Assembly: GCF_008107625.1 (NCBI RefSeq) | Contig: NZ_SDKK01000001.1 | Location: 183,787-221,332 of the forward strand | From: Zoogloea oleivorans | GTDB lineage: Bacteria > Pseudomonadota > Gammaproteobacteria > Burkholderiales > Rhodocyclaceae | Direction: 5' to 3' | DNA: 37,546 bases | Shown here: positions 16,858 to 25,994 of the stretch, in pieces | How positions within the stretch are numbered: position 1 is the first letter of the stretch | How the letters are laid out: each line of letters starts with the position of its first letter | Translations under genes and position numbers: made by a program | The notes under the pieces: generated by a model | Databases searched by the model: none | Seen by the model: the letters and a program-made list of their open reading frames with translations, nothing else | Told to the model about the DNA's origin: nothing

Positions 16858-19446
16858 TCAGGGCCGGGCCTGTCGGCCTCGCAGTTCTGCTTCCAGTTTC
16901 TTGGAAACGCTGATGTCGGTAAACGTGATGACCACCCCGTCGATGACGTTGTCGAGGGTACGGTAGGGCATGATCTTCACCATGATCCAGCGTCCGTCGC
17001 CGGTCTGGACCTGCTTTTCCGAGAAGACCAGGCTGCGCAGCACTTCCCGCGCGTCACTTTGCAGGTCTGGATACTGTAGTTCGGTGACGATGTCCGAGAG
17101 CGGTCGGCCGATGTCGCCGGCAATCAGTTTGAAGATGCGTGTTGCCTGAGTCGTGAAGCGCCGTACGTGCAGATGCCCATCGAGAAAGATGGTGGCGATG
17201 TCGGTGCTGTTGAGCAGGTTCTTCATGTCGCTGTTGGCTGCCGACAGCTCATCCACTTTCGACTGCAGCTCGGCGTTGACCGTTTGCAGCTCTTCATTGA
17301 GCGACTGCATTTCTTCCTTGGAGGTGGTCAGCTCCTCGTTGGTTGACTGCAGCTCTTCGTTGGTGGATTGCAGTTCCTCGTTGGCCGATTTCAGCTCTTC
17401 CTGCTGCGACTGCATTTCCTCGCGAACGCTCTGGATTTCGTCCCGCGCCCGCTGCAGGGCTACTTCCAGCTCGGCCATGCGTCCCCGGGATGGCGTGCGT
17501 CGGCTGTTGCCGGTGGGCAACTCGGCGGGTGGGCTTGCCACGTCGGCAAACACGATCAGCGCCATGCCCCGCAGGGCTTCCGGTTCGTCGATGGCCAGCA
17601 CGCTCAGGTCGACGGTCTGGCTGCTGCCATTGAGATCGACGTGAATGCCCCGCTGGGTCACGGTGGTCTTGTCGCGCAGGGCTTTCGGCAGGGCAAGGGT
17701 CAGCTCGTTGCGCAGCCCGTCGCGAGTCATCGCGTGGATGTTCCAGTTGGCCTTGCCGGACGGCGGTTCGAGGTATTTGCCAGTGCGACCGCTGATGTAC
17801 AGGATGTCGCCGGCTGCATTGACGAGTACGGCAGCGGGGGCCACCCGCTGGAGCAGCAGCTGATCGGTCAGGGCCTGGATATTGGTGGTCGGGATGGCTT
17901 TCACGTCGTCGGGCATGGCGGTGGGCGTCAGGTACAGGCGGCTGGGGAAATCTACCTGGGCCGCCCGTGCCAGATGCTCGCCGCGTCGGTAAAGGCGACT
18001 TTTTCCTTCAAGGGGGGCGAACAGATTGGTGAAGTTGCCGATGGTTTCGGCGCTGCCCAGAAAGAGCAGGCCGCGGGGATTGAGGCTGTAATGAAAAAGC
18101 GGCAGCAGCTTCTTCTGTAGTTCGCCGTTGAGGTAAATCAGCAGATTCCGGCAGCACAGGATGTCGAGCTTGGTGAAGGGCGGATCCATGATTACGTTTT
18201 GCGGCGCGAAAACCACCATCTCGCGGATCTCGCTGCACACCCGGTAGGTGCCTTCGTCCTCGACAAAGTAGCGGTTCAGTCGTTCGGGCGACAGGTCGGC
18301 GGCGATGTTGGCCGGATAGCGTCCCTGGCGCGCCGTCTCGATGGCCGTCGGGTCGAGGTCGGTGGCGAAGATCTGCAGCGAGAACTGACCGACAGGCTTG
18401 ATCTGCTCCAGCACTTCCCGGAAGGCAATGGCCAGCGAATAGGCCTCCTCACCCGTCGAGCAGCCGGCAACCCATGCCCGCAGCGTGTGGCCGGCAGGGG
18501 TGCCTGTGAGCAGTTGCGGCAGCGCGATTTTTTGCAGAGCATTCCACGCATCCGGATCGCGGAAGAAGCAGGTCACGCCGATCAGCAACTCCTTGAACAG
18601 GAGGTCCACTTCCTGCGGGTTCTCGCGCAGGTAACGAACGTAGTCGGTGATGCGGGCCAGTTGATGAATGCCCATCCGGCGCTCGATGCGGCGATAGATG
18701 GTGCTTTTCTTGTAGCTCGAGAAATCATGCCCGGTACGGGCCCGCAGCAGGATGACGATCTTGTCCAGGCCGCTTTTCTGGGCGGGGCTCTCGGGCTCGG
18801 GGGCTGGCTTGTCCAGACCGCTTTGTGGGACCCGCGTGAGAAAATCGAGGATGCGCTGCGGCAGATCCCTGGCCTCTGCGACGATGTCAGCCAGACCGGC
18901 ATTGATGGCGCTGCCGGGCATGCCGTCGAACTTGGCGGTGGCCGGATTCTGGACCAGTACCAGTCCGGCAAACTCCTTGATGGCGCGCAGGCCCAGGGTG
19001 CCGTCGGAGCCCATGCCGGAAAGGATCACGGCGATGGCGCGCTCATGTTGGTCGTCGGCGAGGGAGCGCAGGAAGAAGTCGATCGGCAGGCGCAGGCCGC
19101 GAGGGGCGACCGGGTCTATCAGGTGCAGGACGCCATGTAGAAGAGACAGATCCTTGTTCGGCGGAATCACATAGATGCAATCCCGCTTGACCTTCATCCG
19201 GTCCCGCACCTGGGTCACCGGCATGCTCGTCACGCGCTGCAGCAGTTCGGGCATCATGCCCTTGTGGGTTGGGTCCAGGTGCTGGACGACGACAAAGGCC
19301 ATGCCGCTGTCGGCCGGCGTGTGACTGAAAAAGTCTTCGAGGGCCTCCAGTCCGCCGGCAGAAGCACCGATGCCGACGATCGGGAAGCGCTCTGCGCTGT
19401 GTGGCGCGTGGCCATCCGTTTTTGCAGGCGTAGCAGAATCCTTCAT
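16858..19446 (-). CDS. CheB-CheR fusion with coiled coil and PAS domain
   Basis: An 862-aa protein. Residues 22-205 are a CheB methylesterase domain with the triad S29 (GIGASAGG), H56 (VVQHLDP) and D148 (GMGSDGT), but without the receiver domain of normal CheB. Residues about 225-490 are a CheR methyltransferase (AdoMet site [10 protein letters not shown] at 328-337; [13 protein letters not shown]). A PAS-like region, a long heptad coiled coil (about 650-745, [12 protein letters not shown] type) and a C-terminal PAS domain follow. No MCP, CheA or CheW is nearby, so it probably serves a non-flagellar signalling pathway with the hybrid kinase encoded 14 nt downstream. The start chosen is ATG 19446, with AAGGA and GAAGA upstream; longer frames lack support. 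Confidence 0.92.
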   Translation of the reverse strand: MKDSATPAKTDGHAPHSAERFPIVGIGASAGGLEALEDFFSHTPADSGMAFVVVQHLDPTHKGMMPELLQRVTSMPVTQVRDRMKVKRDCIYVIPPNKDLSLLHGVLHLIDPVAPRGLRLPIDFFLRSLADDQHERAIAVILSGMGSDGTLGLRAIKEFAGLVLVQNPATAKFDGMPGSAINAGLADIVAEARDLPQRILDFLTRVPQSGLDKPAPEPESPAQKSGLDKIVILLRARTGHDFSSYKKSTIYRRIERRMGIHQLARITDYVRYLRENPQEVDLLFKELLIGVTCFFRDPDAWNALQKIALPQLLTGTPAGHTLRAWVAGCSTGEEAYSLAIAFREVLEQIKPVGQFSLQIFATDLDPTAIETARQGRYPANIAADLSPERLNRYFVEDEGTYRVCSEIREMVVFAPQNVIMDPPFTKLDILCCRNLLIYLNGELQKKLLPLFHYSLNPRGLLFLGSAETIGNFTNLFAPLEGKSRLYRRGEHLARAAQVDFPSRLYLTPTAMPDDVKAIPTTNIQALTDQLLLQRVAPAAVLVNAAGDILYISGRTGKYLEPPSGKANWNIHAMTRDGLRNELTLALPKALRDKTTVTQRGIHVDLNGSSQTVDLSVLAIDEPEALRGMALIVFADVASPPAELPTGNSRRTPSRGRMAELEVALQRARDEIQSVREEMQSQQEELKSANEELQSTNEELQSTNEELTTSKEEMQSLNEELQTVNAELQSKVDELSAANSDMKNLLNSTDIATIFLDGHLHVRRFTTQATRIFKLIAGDIGRPLSDIVTELQYPDLQSDAREVLRSLVFSEKQVQTGDGRWIMVKIMPYRTLDNVIDGVVITFTDISVSKKLEAELRGRQARP
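17261..17428 (-). repeat. Eight 21-bp imperfect tandem repeats encoding coiled-coil heptads
   Basis: Units of 21 bp (for example GACTGCAGCTCTTCGTTGGTG, plus-strand sense) repeat eight times in frame inside the CheB-CheR gene. They encode seven-residue units of the LQSTNEE kind. The repeat is a protein-level heptad array that is also visible in DNA and could change length by slippage. Confidence 0.75.
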
Positions 19447-19599
19447 CGTCTTCGCAATCCTTGGTCGAAGGGATTGGCTTCCGGGGAGGGAAACGTCCGG
19501 AGATTCAAGTCTAACTGAGCAGGGAGAAAGGGAAAGAGCCCTTTTCTGCCTGATGGGCTGTCGGCTCTCGTTCGTGTTGCCTGTTTGCACTTATCCATG

Positions 19600-19637
19600 A
19601 AAAAGCCCGCCGACCCCGAGGCCGGCGGGCTTTTTTT
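19600..19637 (-). terminator. Rho-independent terminator of lysS
   Basis: AAAAAGCCCGCCG pairs with CGGCGGGCTTTTT (19600-19612 and 19623-19635) around a 10-nt loop. It has A-runs and T-runs on both sides, so it can work in both directions. It lies 17 bp after the lysS stop and upstream of the CheB-CheR gene. Confidence 0.9.
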
Positions 19638-19653
19638 CCGGGCCAGACTGGCT

Positions 19654-21159
19654 TCAGTCCGACTCCGGCCGCATCTGCGGGAACAGGATCACGTCGCGGA
19701 TCGCCGGGCTGTCGGTGAGCAGCATGACCAGGCGGTCGATGCCGATGCCGCAGCCGCCGGTCGGCGGCAGGCCGTATTCGAGGGCGCGAATGTAGTCGGC
19801 GTCGTAGAACATGGCCTCTTCGTCGCCGGCATCCTTGGCCGAGGCCTGGGCCTGGAAGCGGGCGGCCTGATCTTCCGGATCGTTCAGTTCGGAGAAACCG
19901 TTGGCGATTTCACGGCCGACGATGAACAGCTCGAAGCGTTCGGTGATTTCGGGGTTGTCGTCGGAGGCGCGGGCCAGCGGGCTGACCTCGACCGGGTAGT
20001 CGATGATGAAGGTCGGCTCCCAGGTTTCGGCTTCGGCGCAGGCTTCAAAGAGCTGCAGCTGCAGGCTGCCGAGACCGCCCGGCTTCACCTTCTCGCCGAA
20101 GTCCTTGATCTTCTGCTTGAGCCAGTCGGCGTCGGCCAGCTGGGCGTCGTTGAAGCCGGGGTGGTGCTTGCGGATCGCTTCGACGATGGTCAGGCGGTGG
20201 AAGGGTCTGGACAGGTCGAGCTCGCGGCCCTGGTACTGGAACACTTCGGTGCCCAGCGCCTCGCGGGCGGCGTGGCGCAGCAGGCCTTCGGTGAAGTCCA
20301 TGAGGGTGCGGTAGTTCGCGTAGGCCTCGTAGAACTCCATCATCGTGAATTCGGGGTTGTGACGGGGCGACAGGCCTTCGTTGCGGAAATTGCGGTTCAC
20401 CTCGAAGACCTTCTCGAAGCCGCCGACCACCAGGCGCTTGAGATAGAGCTCCGGCGCAATGCGCAGGAACTGCTGCATGTCGAGGGCGTTGTGGTGGGTG
20501 ACGAAGGGCTTGGCCGAGGCGCCACCGGGGATGGGGTGCATCATCGGCGTTTCGACTTCGAGGAAGCCGTGGCCGGTCATGTAGTTGCGAATCGACTGGA
20601 TCAGGCGGCTGCGCGACAGGAAGGTCAGGCGGCTTTCCTCGCTCATGATCAGGTCGACATAGCGCTGGCGGTACTTGGTTTCCACATCGGCCAGGCCGTG
20701 GAACTTGTCCGGCAGGGGGCGCAGGCTCTTGGTCAAAAGGCGCAGCTCGCTGCTCTTGATCGACAGTTCGCCGGTCTTGGTACGGAACAGGGTGCCAATG
20801 GTGCCGACGATGTCGCCGATGTCCCAGCGCTTGAAGTCGGCGTAGCCTTCTTCGCCGAGCGCGTCACGGGTGACGTAGAGCTGGATGCGGCCGGACAGAT
20901 CCTGGATGGTGACGAAGCTGGCCTTGCCCATCACGCGTTTGAGCATGATGCGACCGGCAACCTTCACCTCGACCGGCAGGGCTTCGAGTTCTTCGACGGT
21001 TTTTTCACCGTAGACCTCGTCGAGTTTGCCGGCGGTGTTTTCCCGGGAGAAGTCGTTCGGAAACGCCTTGCCGGTAGCGCGCCATTCGGCGAGCTTCTGA
21101 CGGCGTTCGGCGATCAGCTTGTTTTCGTCCAGGGCGGGCGAGGAGTTCTGGTCGGACAT
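19654..21159 (-). CDS. lysS: Lysyl-tRNA synthetase, class II
   Basis: Charges tRNA-Lys. The 501-aa protein has the N-terminal OB-fold anticodon-binding domain ([19 protein letters not shown] region) and the class II catalytic core. Motif 2 is [20 protein letters not shown] and motif 3 is [13 protein letters not shown], followed by the conserved C-terminal LFPQMRPE. The start is ATG 21159 (MSDQNSS), with GAAGAG about 7 nt upstream; an upstream ATG at 21180 overlaps this leader and is less likely. Length and motifs match bacterial LysS. A terminator follows at 19600-19637. The 129-bp upstream gap shows no convincing promoter boxes. Confidence 0.97.
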   Translation of the reverse strand: MSDQNSSPALDENKLIAERRQKLAEWRATGKAFPNDFSRENTAGKLDEVYGEKTVEELEALPVEVKVAGRIMLKRVMGKASFVTIQDLSGRIQLYVTRDALGEEGYADFKRWDIGDIVGTIGTLFRTKTGELSIKSSELRLLTKSLRPLPDKFHGLADVETKYRQRYVDLIMSEESRLTFLSRSRLIQSIRNYMTGHGFLEVETPMMHPIPGGASAKPFVTHHNALDMQQFLRIAPELYLKRLVVGGFEKVFEVNRNFRNEGLSPRHNPEFTMMEFYEAYANYRTLMDFTEGLLRHAAREALGTEVFQYQGRELDLSRPFHRLTIVEAIRKHHPGFNDAQLADADWLKQKIKDFGEKVKPGGLGSLQLQLFEACAEAETWEPTFIIDYPVEVSPLARASDDNPEITERFELFIVGREIANGFSELNDPEDQAARFQAQASAKDAGDEEAMFYDADYIRALEYGLPPTGGCGIGIDRLVMLLTDSPAIRDVILFPQMRPESD

Positions 21160-21288
21160 GATGGGCTCTTCAATCAACAAAATCGGGGGGCGGCTGCATC
21201 AAAAAAACGCCGCAGAGCCCTGAATTTTGACACATCCGGGCCGGATCGTCGCGAACGGTGGCGGTTGGGGCCCCGTTGTGCCTGTCGG

Positions 21289-22386
21289 CTACAGGAAAAT
21301 CTCGTCGATGTCGGACTGGATCTGGGCCTGACCGGCCGGTGTGGTGATGCGCAGCTTGCCGCTCATGATGAGCTCGTCGAAGCCATTGACCTGGTTGCGG
21401 CCGTGCTCCTTGGAGTAATACAGCGCTTCGTCGGCACGACCGAGGAGCTCAGCCGGCGACAGGCGCGGGTCGATGCGCGAGAAGCCGACCGAACAGGCAA
21501 CCCGCCCGACCCGCGGGAAGTCCTGGCCTTCAACCGATTGGCGGAAGCGGTCAAAAATGCTCTGTACGTGGTCTTCGGCCACGTTGCGCAGCATCACCAC
21601 GAACTCCTCGCCGCCGAAGCGAAACAGCTTGTCGTGGCTGCGGAAGCTCTGCCGCATCAGGTCGCCGACGCGCAGCAGCACCTCGTCGCCGAAGAGGTGA
21701 CCGTAGTTGTCGTTGATCTTCTTGAAGTGGTCGATGTCGACCACGCCGAGCCAGCAGGGCTGCGCCACTGCCAGCTCCGGCTCGCGGCGCTCAAGCGGGG
21801 TCTGGAGGGCCTGTTCGGCGAGTTCGGCGGCGGCGATCAGACGCTCGAAGTCGTCGTCGAAAGTCTTGCGGTTGAGGAGCCGGGTGAGGGTGTCGAGGTT
21901 GGCGTATTCCCAGGCCTGCTGCTGATTCTCGAAACAGCGCAGAAACAGGCTGAGGGCGCTGCAGTCGCTCTCTTGCGGTTTGGTCGGACTGTGGATTTCC
22001 AGTACCCAGTGGGCCTGGCCCAGGGCCCCGATGGCGAAGGCGAGGCGCCAGGTGTCGCCTTCGTGCATGATTGCGTGGCCGAAGTCGGTGTGCAGGCAGT
22101 CGGCCAGCAGGGGATCGACGGGCAGCCACGACTGGCCGTCGCAAACGTCGTCCCAGTAGGTGTCGGTGCCATCGGAAACGCAGCAGCCGAGCAGGCCGAC
22201 GCACAGGTCGGGAGGCGTGAAGCGTACCGAGAAGAGAAGGCTGTAACTGCCGTCAAGAAAGCGCATTGCCGTTTCGGCTGCCGTGCGAAATATGCTGCGC
22301 AGATCCCGTGTCCGCGACAAGACCTCGGCTCCGGCGAGGAGCTCGAGCATGCGGGACGATGGTTGGGATGCCTTGCGGGTGGGCAT
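21289..22386 (-). CDS. Diguanylate cyclase (GGDEF) with N-terminal GAF-like sensor domain
   Basis: A soluble 365-aa enzyme predicted to make cyclic di-GMP. The C-terminal GGDEF domain (about 163-330) contains DIDHFKKINDNYGH, the active-site GGEEF (258-262), and an inhibitory I-site RSHD (249-252) exactly five residues before it. Activity and feedback inhibition are therefore both expected. The N-terminal 150 residues look like a GAF-type sensor and hold several cysteines (C62, C68, C69, C82, C97). The ATG at 22386 has no clear Shine-Dalgarno. The reading frame is open upstream through a hairpin to a stop inside the SMC gene, but contains no ATG, GTG or TTG, so 22386 is the first usable start. 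Confidence 0.92.
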   Translation of the reverse strand: MPTRKASQPSSRMLELLAGAEVLSRTRDLRSIFRTAAETAMRFLDGSYSLLFSVRFTPPDLCVGLLGCCVSDGTDTYWDDVCDGQSWLPVDPLLADCLHTDFGHAIMHEGDTWRLAFAIGALGQAHWVLEIHSPTKPQESDCSALSLFLRCFENQQQAWEYANLDTLTRLLNRKTFDDDFERLIAAAELAEQALQTPLERREPELAVAQPCWLGVVDIDHFKKINDNYGHLFGDEVLLRVGDLMRQSFRSHDKLFRFGGEEFVVMLRNVAEDHVQSIFDRFRQSVEGQDFPRVGRVACSVGFSRIDPRLSPAELLGRADEALYYSKEHGRNQVNGFDELIMSGKLRITTPAGQAQIQSDIDEIFL

Positions 22387-22459
22387 GGTGCGAACGGGTA
22401 GTGCCTTGACCAGCTTGATAACGTCCGGAGCCAGTAAATCTGAAGCCCATTTGCGTACG

Positions 22460-22486
22460 CCGGAGCGGGACCAGGCCCCGCTCCGG
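22460..22486 (-). terminator. Hairpin after the SMC-like gene
   Basis: A perfect 10-bp stem CCGGAGCGGG / CCCGCTCCGG with a 7-nt loop ends 3 bp before the SMC-like stop codon (22490-22492). No T-run follows on the minus strand, so termination may be partial or Rho-assisted. Confidence 0.6.
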
Positions 22487-22489
22487 TGC

Positions 22490-25291
22490 TCAGACGGCGC
22501 GCTGGATCAGCCCGATGGGTGGGGCCCAGTCATCGCCGGGTTTTTTCTTGCGGGTCACCAGGGTGAGCTGGGCCGGGGCGAAGACGTTGGCGTTGTGGGT
22601 CACCGGCGTGGTGATCAGGTATTGGGCGCGGGTGGCGCGCAGGAAGGTGCCGACCCGGTCGATGTTGGCGATGTCCAGGTGGGCGAAGGGCTCGTCGATG
22701 AACACAAAACCGCCGGGGCGGGCCTCGTCCATCAGCAGGGCGATGAGCAGGATCAGCGACTTCATGACCTGCTGGCCGCCGGAGGCTTCGCCGTCGTTGA
22801 GGCCGACGGCGCCCTTGCGGTCGAAGTCGAAGCGCACTTCGAGGCCGGCGGAGGATAGCAGGCGGTCGTCGTTTTCCAGCACCGGCACCGGGCAATCCAC
22901 GTCCACGTTGGCCAGATCGCCCAGGGAGCGCAGGTTCTTGCCGTACTGGCGCACGGTGGCGCGCAGTTTGGCGATGTAGGCGGCGCGGGCGTCGGAGGTG
23001 AGGCGGCGGGTGGTGGCGAAGTAGGATTCCCGCTCGGCGTAGTCGCGTTCGCGCAGGTTGAGGTCGGCCTTGAGCCGGCTGGCCAGCGTGAGGACGGTGT
23101 CGTCGGTGATCCAGTCGCCATCGGTGAGGCGGGAGCGCAGGCGCTCCAGTTCGCTGCGGGCGCCGCGGGCGTCGCCGTAGCGCTCGGCGAGCAGCGCGGT
23201 TTGCTGCGCGTCGCACCAGTCGACGGGAATGCCGCGGCGCTGCTGACGAAGACGCTGGATGCGCCTGGCCTGTTCGCGGCGGCGCGGAGCGGCCTCTTCG
23301 GCCAGATCGCTCACCCGGCGGACAAGGCCGGTGATTTCGCGTTTGCGGCGGTCGAATTCGATGTCGATGCCGCGCAGGCGCTGGTCGATCTGCTCCACGT
23401 CGCCCTTGGCCTCGGCGCGGGCGGCAATGGCGGCGGTGAGGCGGGCACGAGCCTCCGGCAGGGCGCTGTCGGCCTGCTCGAAGGCATCGGCGCGGGCGGC
23501 CAGCAACTGGGCGGCCTCGATGCCGTGCAGGCGCGCGCGCAGGGCGTCGGCTTCTTCCTTGGCGGCGTCGAGCTCGGGGCGCAGGGCGCGCAGGCGCGCG
23601 TCGAGGCTGTGCATGTCGGCATCGAGCTGCTTGAGACGGGCGGCGCGGGCCAGCTCACCAAAGTGGAATTCGGCCGGCTTGCCCAGGTGGCGGGCGCCGC
23701 GGCGTTCGCGGTGGTAGCCGTCGAGGGTGATCCATTCGGTTTCTTTCGGCAGGCGGCGGGCGGTGTCGGCATCATCGACGCGCTGGATGCGGTTGAGCAG
23801 GTCGGGCAGCCAGCGCGGCACGTCGTCGGCGAAGCGGATGACTTCGGCCAGCGAGCCGCGGGTGGCCGGCGGGGCGGTTTCGAGCTCGGGCACCAGGAAG
23901 TGGCGGAAGCGCTCCTGCTCGCCCAGCGCCCAGGCGGCGTGGCGGTCTTGTTCGCGTTCGAGCAGCAGCACGTGGCGGTAGGGGCGCAGCACGGCTTCGA
24001 CGGCGCCCTGCCAGGCCGGGTCGGTGACCTCGACGATTTCGGACAGGGCCCGGTGGCCGATGCCGGCTTCCTTGAGGCGGGCGCGGAAGCGCGTGACCTC
24101 CGGATCGCCCGGCGAGCCCCGGTGATCGCGGGTGGCGCGCAGCTGGGCGGTTTTCTCTTCGAAGCGGGCGACGGCTTCGCGTTCCTGGCGTTGCAGTTGC
24201 AGTAGTCGGGCGTCGGCCTTGGCATAGGCGGCTTCCAGGTCTACCGCGCCGTCACCGGCTTCGCGGGCCAGGCGGGCACGCAGGGCGCTGCGCTCGGCGA
24301 GGAGCTTGTCGTAGTCGCGCACTTCGTCGTGGGCGGCGAGGTGGGCCTTGTCGGCTTCCAGTTCGCGGCTGCGGGCGGCCTTGCGTTCGTTGTCGGCAGT
24401 GGTTTTTTCGGCTTCGACCTGGGCGGTGCGGGCCTTCAGGGCGGCCAGTTCGTCTTCGCTTTTTTGGCGTTCGGCACGGCTGCGACCGATGTCGTCGCGG
24501 GCCAGCGCGATGTCGCGGACCAGTTCGGCGACTTCGAGGCGCGGCACGATCTCGCTGGCGAGGGCTTTGGCTTCGTCGTCGAGTTGCTTCCATTCGAGGA
24601 AGCGGTCGGCTTCCAGACGCTTGGTTTCGGCCTGGGCGCGCAGGCGGTCCAGGTCGAGGCCGAGGGCCGCCAGTTCCTTTTCGGCGTTGTTCTGTTCTTC
24701 GCGGGCGGCGGCGTAGTTGTCGAGCACTTCCTTGTCGCCGAAGACGTCGAAGACGAGTTCGAGGAGGGCCTTTGGCGAGTATTCGCAGAGCTTGTCGGTG
24801 TCGCCCTGCTCGAGCGCCAGGACCTTGGCGATGGCCGGGGTCAGGCCGCCCCAGGCGAGGCGGCTCTGGTAGTCGCGGTAGCCGACCCATTCGACGGACT
24901 TTTCCTCGTTGGCTTCGAGGGCTTCGATGGCGATGTCGCCGTCGGCGATGGCGTAGTCGCGGGTCCAGTCGCCGCCGGCGCGGCGGATGCGGCAGGCCAG
25001 CGTGACTTCATCCTTGAGGCATGGAAAGAAGGGGCGCTTGCCGGTGCTGCCGGGCTTGTTGGCGACCACTGCACGAATCCACGCGAAGCTGCGGTTGGCG
25101 CGGCGCACGTAGCGGCGGAAGTCGCGCTTGCCCGAGCAACGCAGGCCGAAGAGGGTGCGCAGGGCGTCGAGCAGGGTGGTCTTGCCGGAGCCGTTGGGGC
25201 CGACGATGGTGATGATCTGGGCGTCCAGCGGCAGGTTGAAGCGGCGCCAGTAATCCCAGTGGACCAGTTCGAGTTGCTTGATGTGGAACAT
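22490..25291 (-). CDS. mksB: SMC-like ATPase of a Muk-like (MksB) condensin
   Basis: A 933-aa SMC-type protein. The N-terminal head has Walker A GPNGSGKTT (31-39). Two long charged coiled coils (about 195-385 and 545-690) flank a hinge-like region near 395-540. The C-terminal head has the ABC signature EASGGQQ (835-841) and Walker B FVFIDEPFAHLD (862-873, with D866 and E867). The length is near MksB (about 900-950 aa) and far shorter than MukB (about 1,480). Condensins of this class compact and organise DNA by ATP-driven loop extrusion. The ATG at 25291 is 1 nt after the upstream kite gene's stop, so the genes are coupled. Wadjet JetC proteins share this architecture; with no JetD gene nearby, a housekeeping Mks role is favoured. 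MksB against JetC cannot be settled from motifs alone. Confidence 0.82.
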   Translation of the reverse strand: MFHIKQLELVHWDYWRRFNLPLDAQIITIVGPNGSGKTTLLDALRTLFGLRCSGKRDFRRYVRRANRSFAWIRAVVANKPGSTGKRPFFPCLKDEVTLACRIRRAGGDWTRDYAIADGDIAIEALEANEEKSVEWVGYRDYQSRLAWGGLTPAIAKVLALEQGDTDKLCEYSPKALLELVFDVFGDKEVLDNYAAAREEQNNAEKELAALGLDLDRLRAQAETKRLEADRFLEWKQLDDEAKALASEIVPRLEVAELVRDIALARDDIGRSRAERQKSEDELAALKARTAQVEAEKTTADNERKAARSRELEADKAHLAAHDEVRDYDKLLAERSALRARLAREAGDGAVDLEAAYAKADARLLQLQRQEREAVARFEEKTAQLRATRDHRGSPGDPEVTRFRARLKEAGIGHRALSEIVEVTDPAWQGAVEAVLRPYRHVLLLEREQDRHAAWALGEQERFRHFLVPELETAPPATRGSLAEVIRFADDVPRWLPDLLNRIQRVDDADTARRLPKETEWITLDGYHRERRGARHLGKPAEFHFGELARAARLKQLDADMHSLDARLRALRPELDAAKEEADALRARLHGIEAAQLLAARADAFEQADSALPEARARLTAAIAARAEAKGDVEQIDQRLRGIDIEFDRRKREITGLVRRVSDLAEEAAPRRREQARRIQRLRQQRRGIPVDWCDAQQTALLAERYGDARGARSELERLRSRLTDGDWITDDTVLTLASRLKADLNLRERDYAERESYFATTRRLTSDARAAYIAKLRATVRQYGKNLRSLGDLANVDVDCPVPVLENDDRLLSSAGLEVRFDFDRKGAVGLNDGEASGGQQVMKSLILLIALLMDEARPGGFVFIDEPFAHLDIANIDRVGTFLRATRAQYLITTPVTHNANVFAPAQLTLVTRKKKPGDDWAPPIGLIQRAV

Positions 25292-25292
25292 G

Positions 25293-25994
25293 TCAGTCGT
25301 CCTCTTCCGCGTCGGCGTCGTCGGGCTCCGGTGCCGTGAAGGCGTCGCGGGCCGGGGGCGGGTGGCCGGCCTGGGCGAGGACTTCGCCGAGGGTGCCGTA
25401 GATGATGCGGTCGGCCAGGGTGCGGTAGTCGAGCAGCACGTCGAGCAGCGGCCCTTCGAGGATCATGCCGCCCTTGCGTTCGATGAAGCCGAGCTGGGCG
25501 AGGCGCGACAGCAGCTTGCCCTGCACGTAGGTCTTGTGGCCGAGGACGGGGGCGAAGTCGGCCAGCAGCGACGCTTCGACAATGGCGCCGGAGACTTCCT
25601 CGCCGTGTTCGAGCGGGCCGTCCTTGCCGAACATGTCGCTTTGGCCGTCGTCGGCGAGCTTCTGGCGATTCACCTGGCGTTCGCGTTTGGGCAGGATGAT
25701 CAGCGCCCAGATGACCACCAGCAGGGCCAGCTGGTCGCGGGTCAGGCCGAGGTTGCTGGCGGCGTATTCGCGGGTGGCGCCGAAGACCGGCTCGTGCACG
25801 TCGGCCGTGAGGGCGACGGCCACGTGGGCGGCGTAGGGGTTGTCGATGAGTTGCAGGCCGACGGCGGCGAGGCGTGCGTCGAGGTCCACGCGGAAGGCTT
25901 CGTCCACCAGCGCGCGGCGCACCAGCGCATCGGTGCGCGGCAGGCTGCGGCTGGCCAGCAGGCGGGCGGTGAGGGTCCGGATCTGTTGTTCCAT
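25293..25994 (-). CDS. mksE: Kite-type accessory subunit of a Muk-like condensin (MksE-like)
   Basis: A 233-aa acidic protein between a kleisin-like gene and an SMC-like gene. Its start codon overlaps the upstream stop by one base (TGATG), and its stop is 1 nt before the SMC start. This tight kleisin-kite-SMC order is the MksF-E-B / JetA-B-C arrangement, which is the main reason for the call. The sequence has a hydrophobic LTRDQLALLVVIWALIILP helix near residue 85-103 and a late winged-helix-like segment ([21 protein letters not shown]). The C terminus is an Asp/Glu-rich tail. Kite subunits dimerise and bind the kleisin. I recognise it by context and fold hints, not by a unique motif. Confidence 0.72.
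   Translation of the reverse strand: MEQQIRTLTARLLASRSLPRTDALVRRALVDEAFRVDLDARLAAVGLQLIDNPYAAHVAVALTADVHEPVFGATREYAASNLGLTRDQLALLVVIWALIILPKRERQVNRQKLADDGQSDMFGKDGPLEHGEEVSGAIVEASLLADFAPVLGHKTYVQGKLLSRLAQLGFIERKGGMILEGPLLDVLLDYRTLADRIIYGTLGEVLAQAGHPPPARDAFTAPEPDDADAEEDD

Noticed and set aside
19585-22401. Plus-strand open frame of over 900 codons opposite lysS and the diguanylate cyclase
   Set aside because: It runs antisense across two well-identified genes and the gap between them; composition is that of a GC-rich shadow frame.
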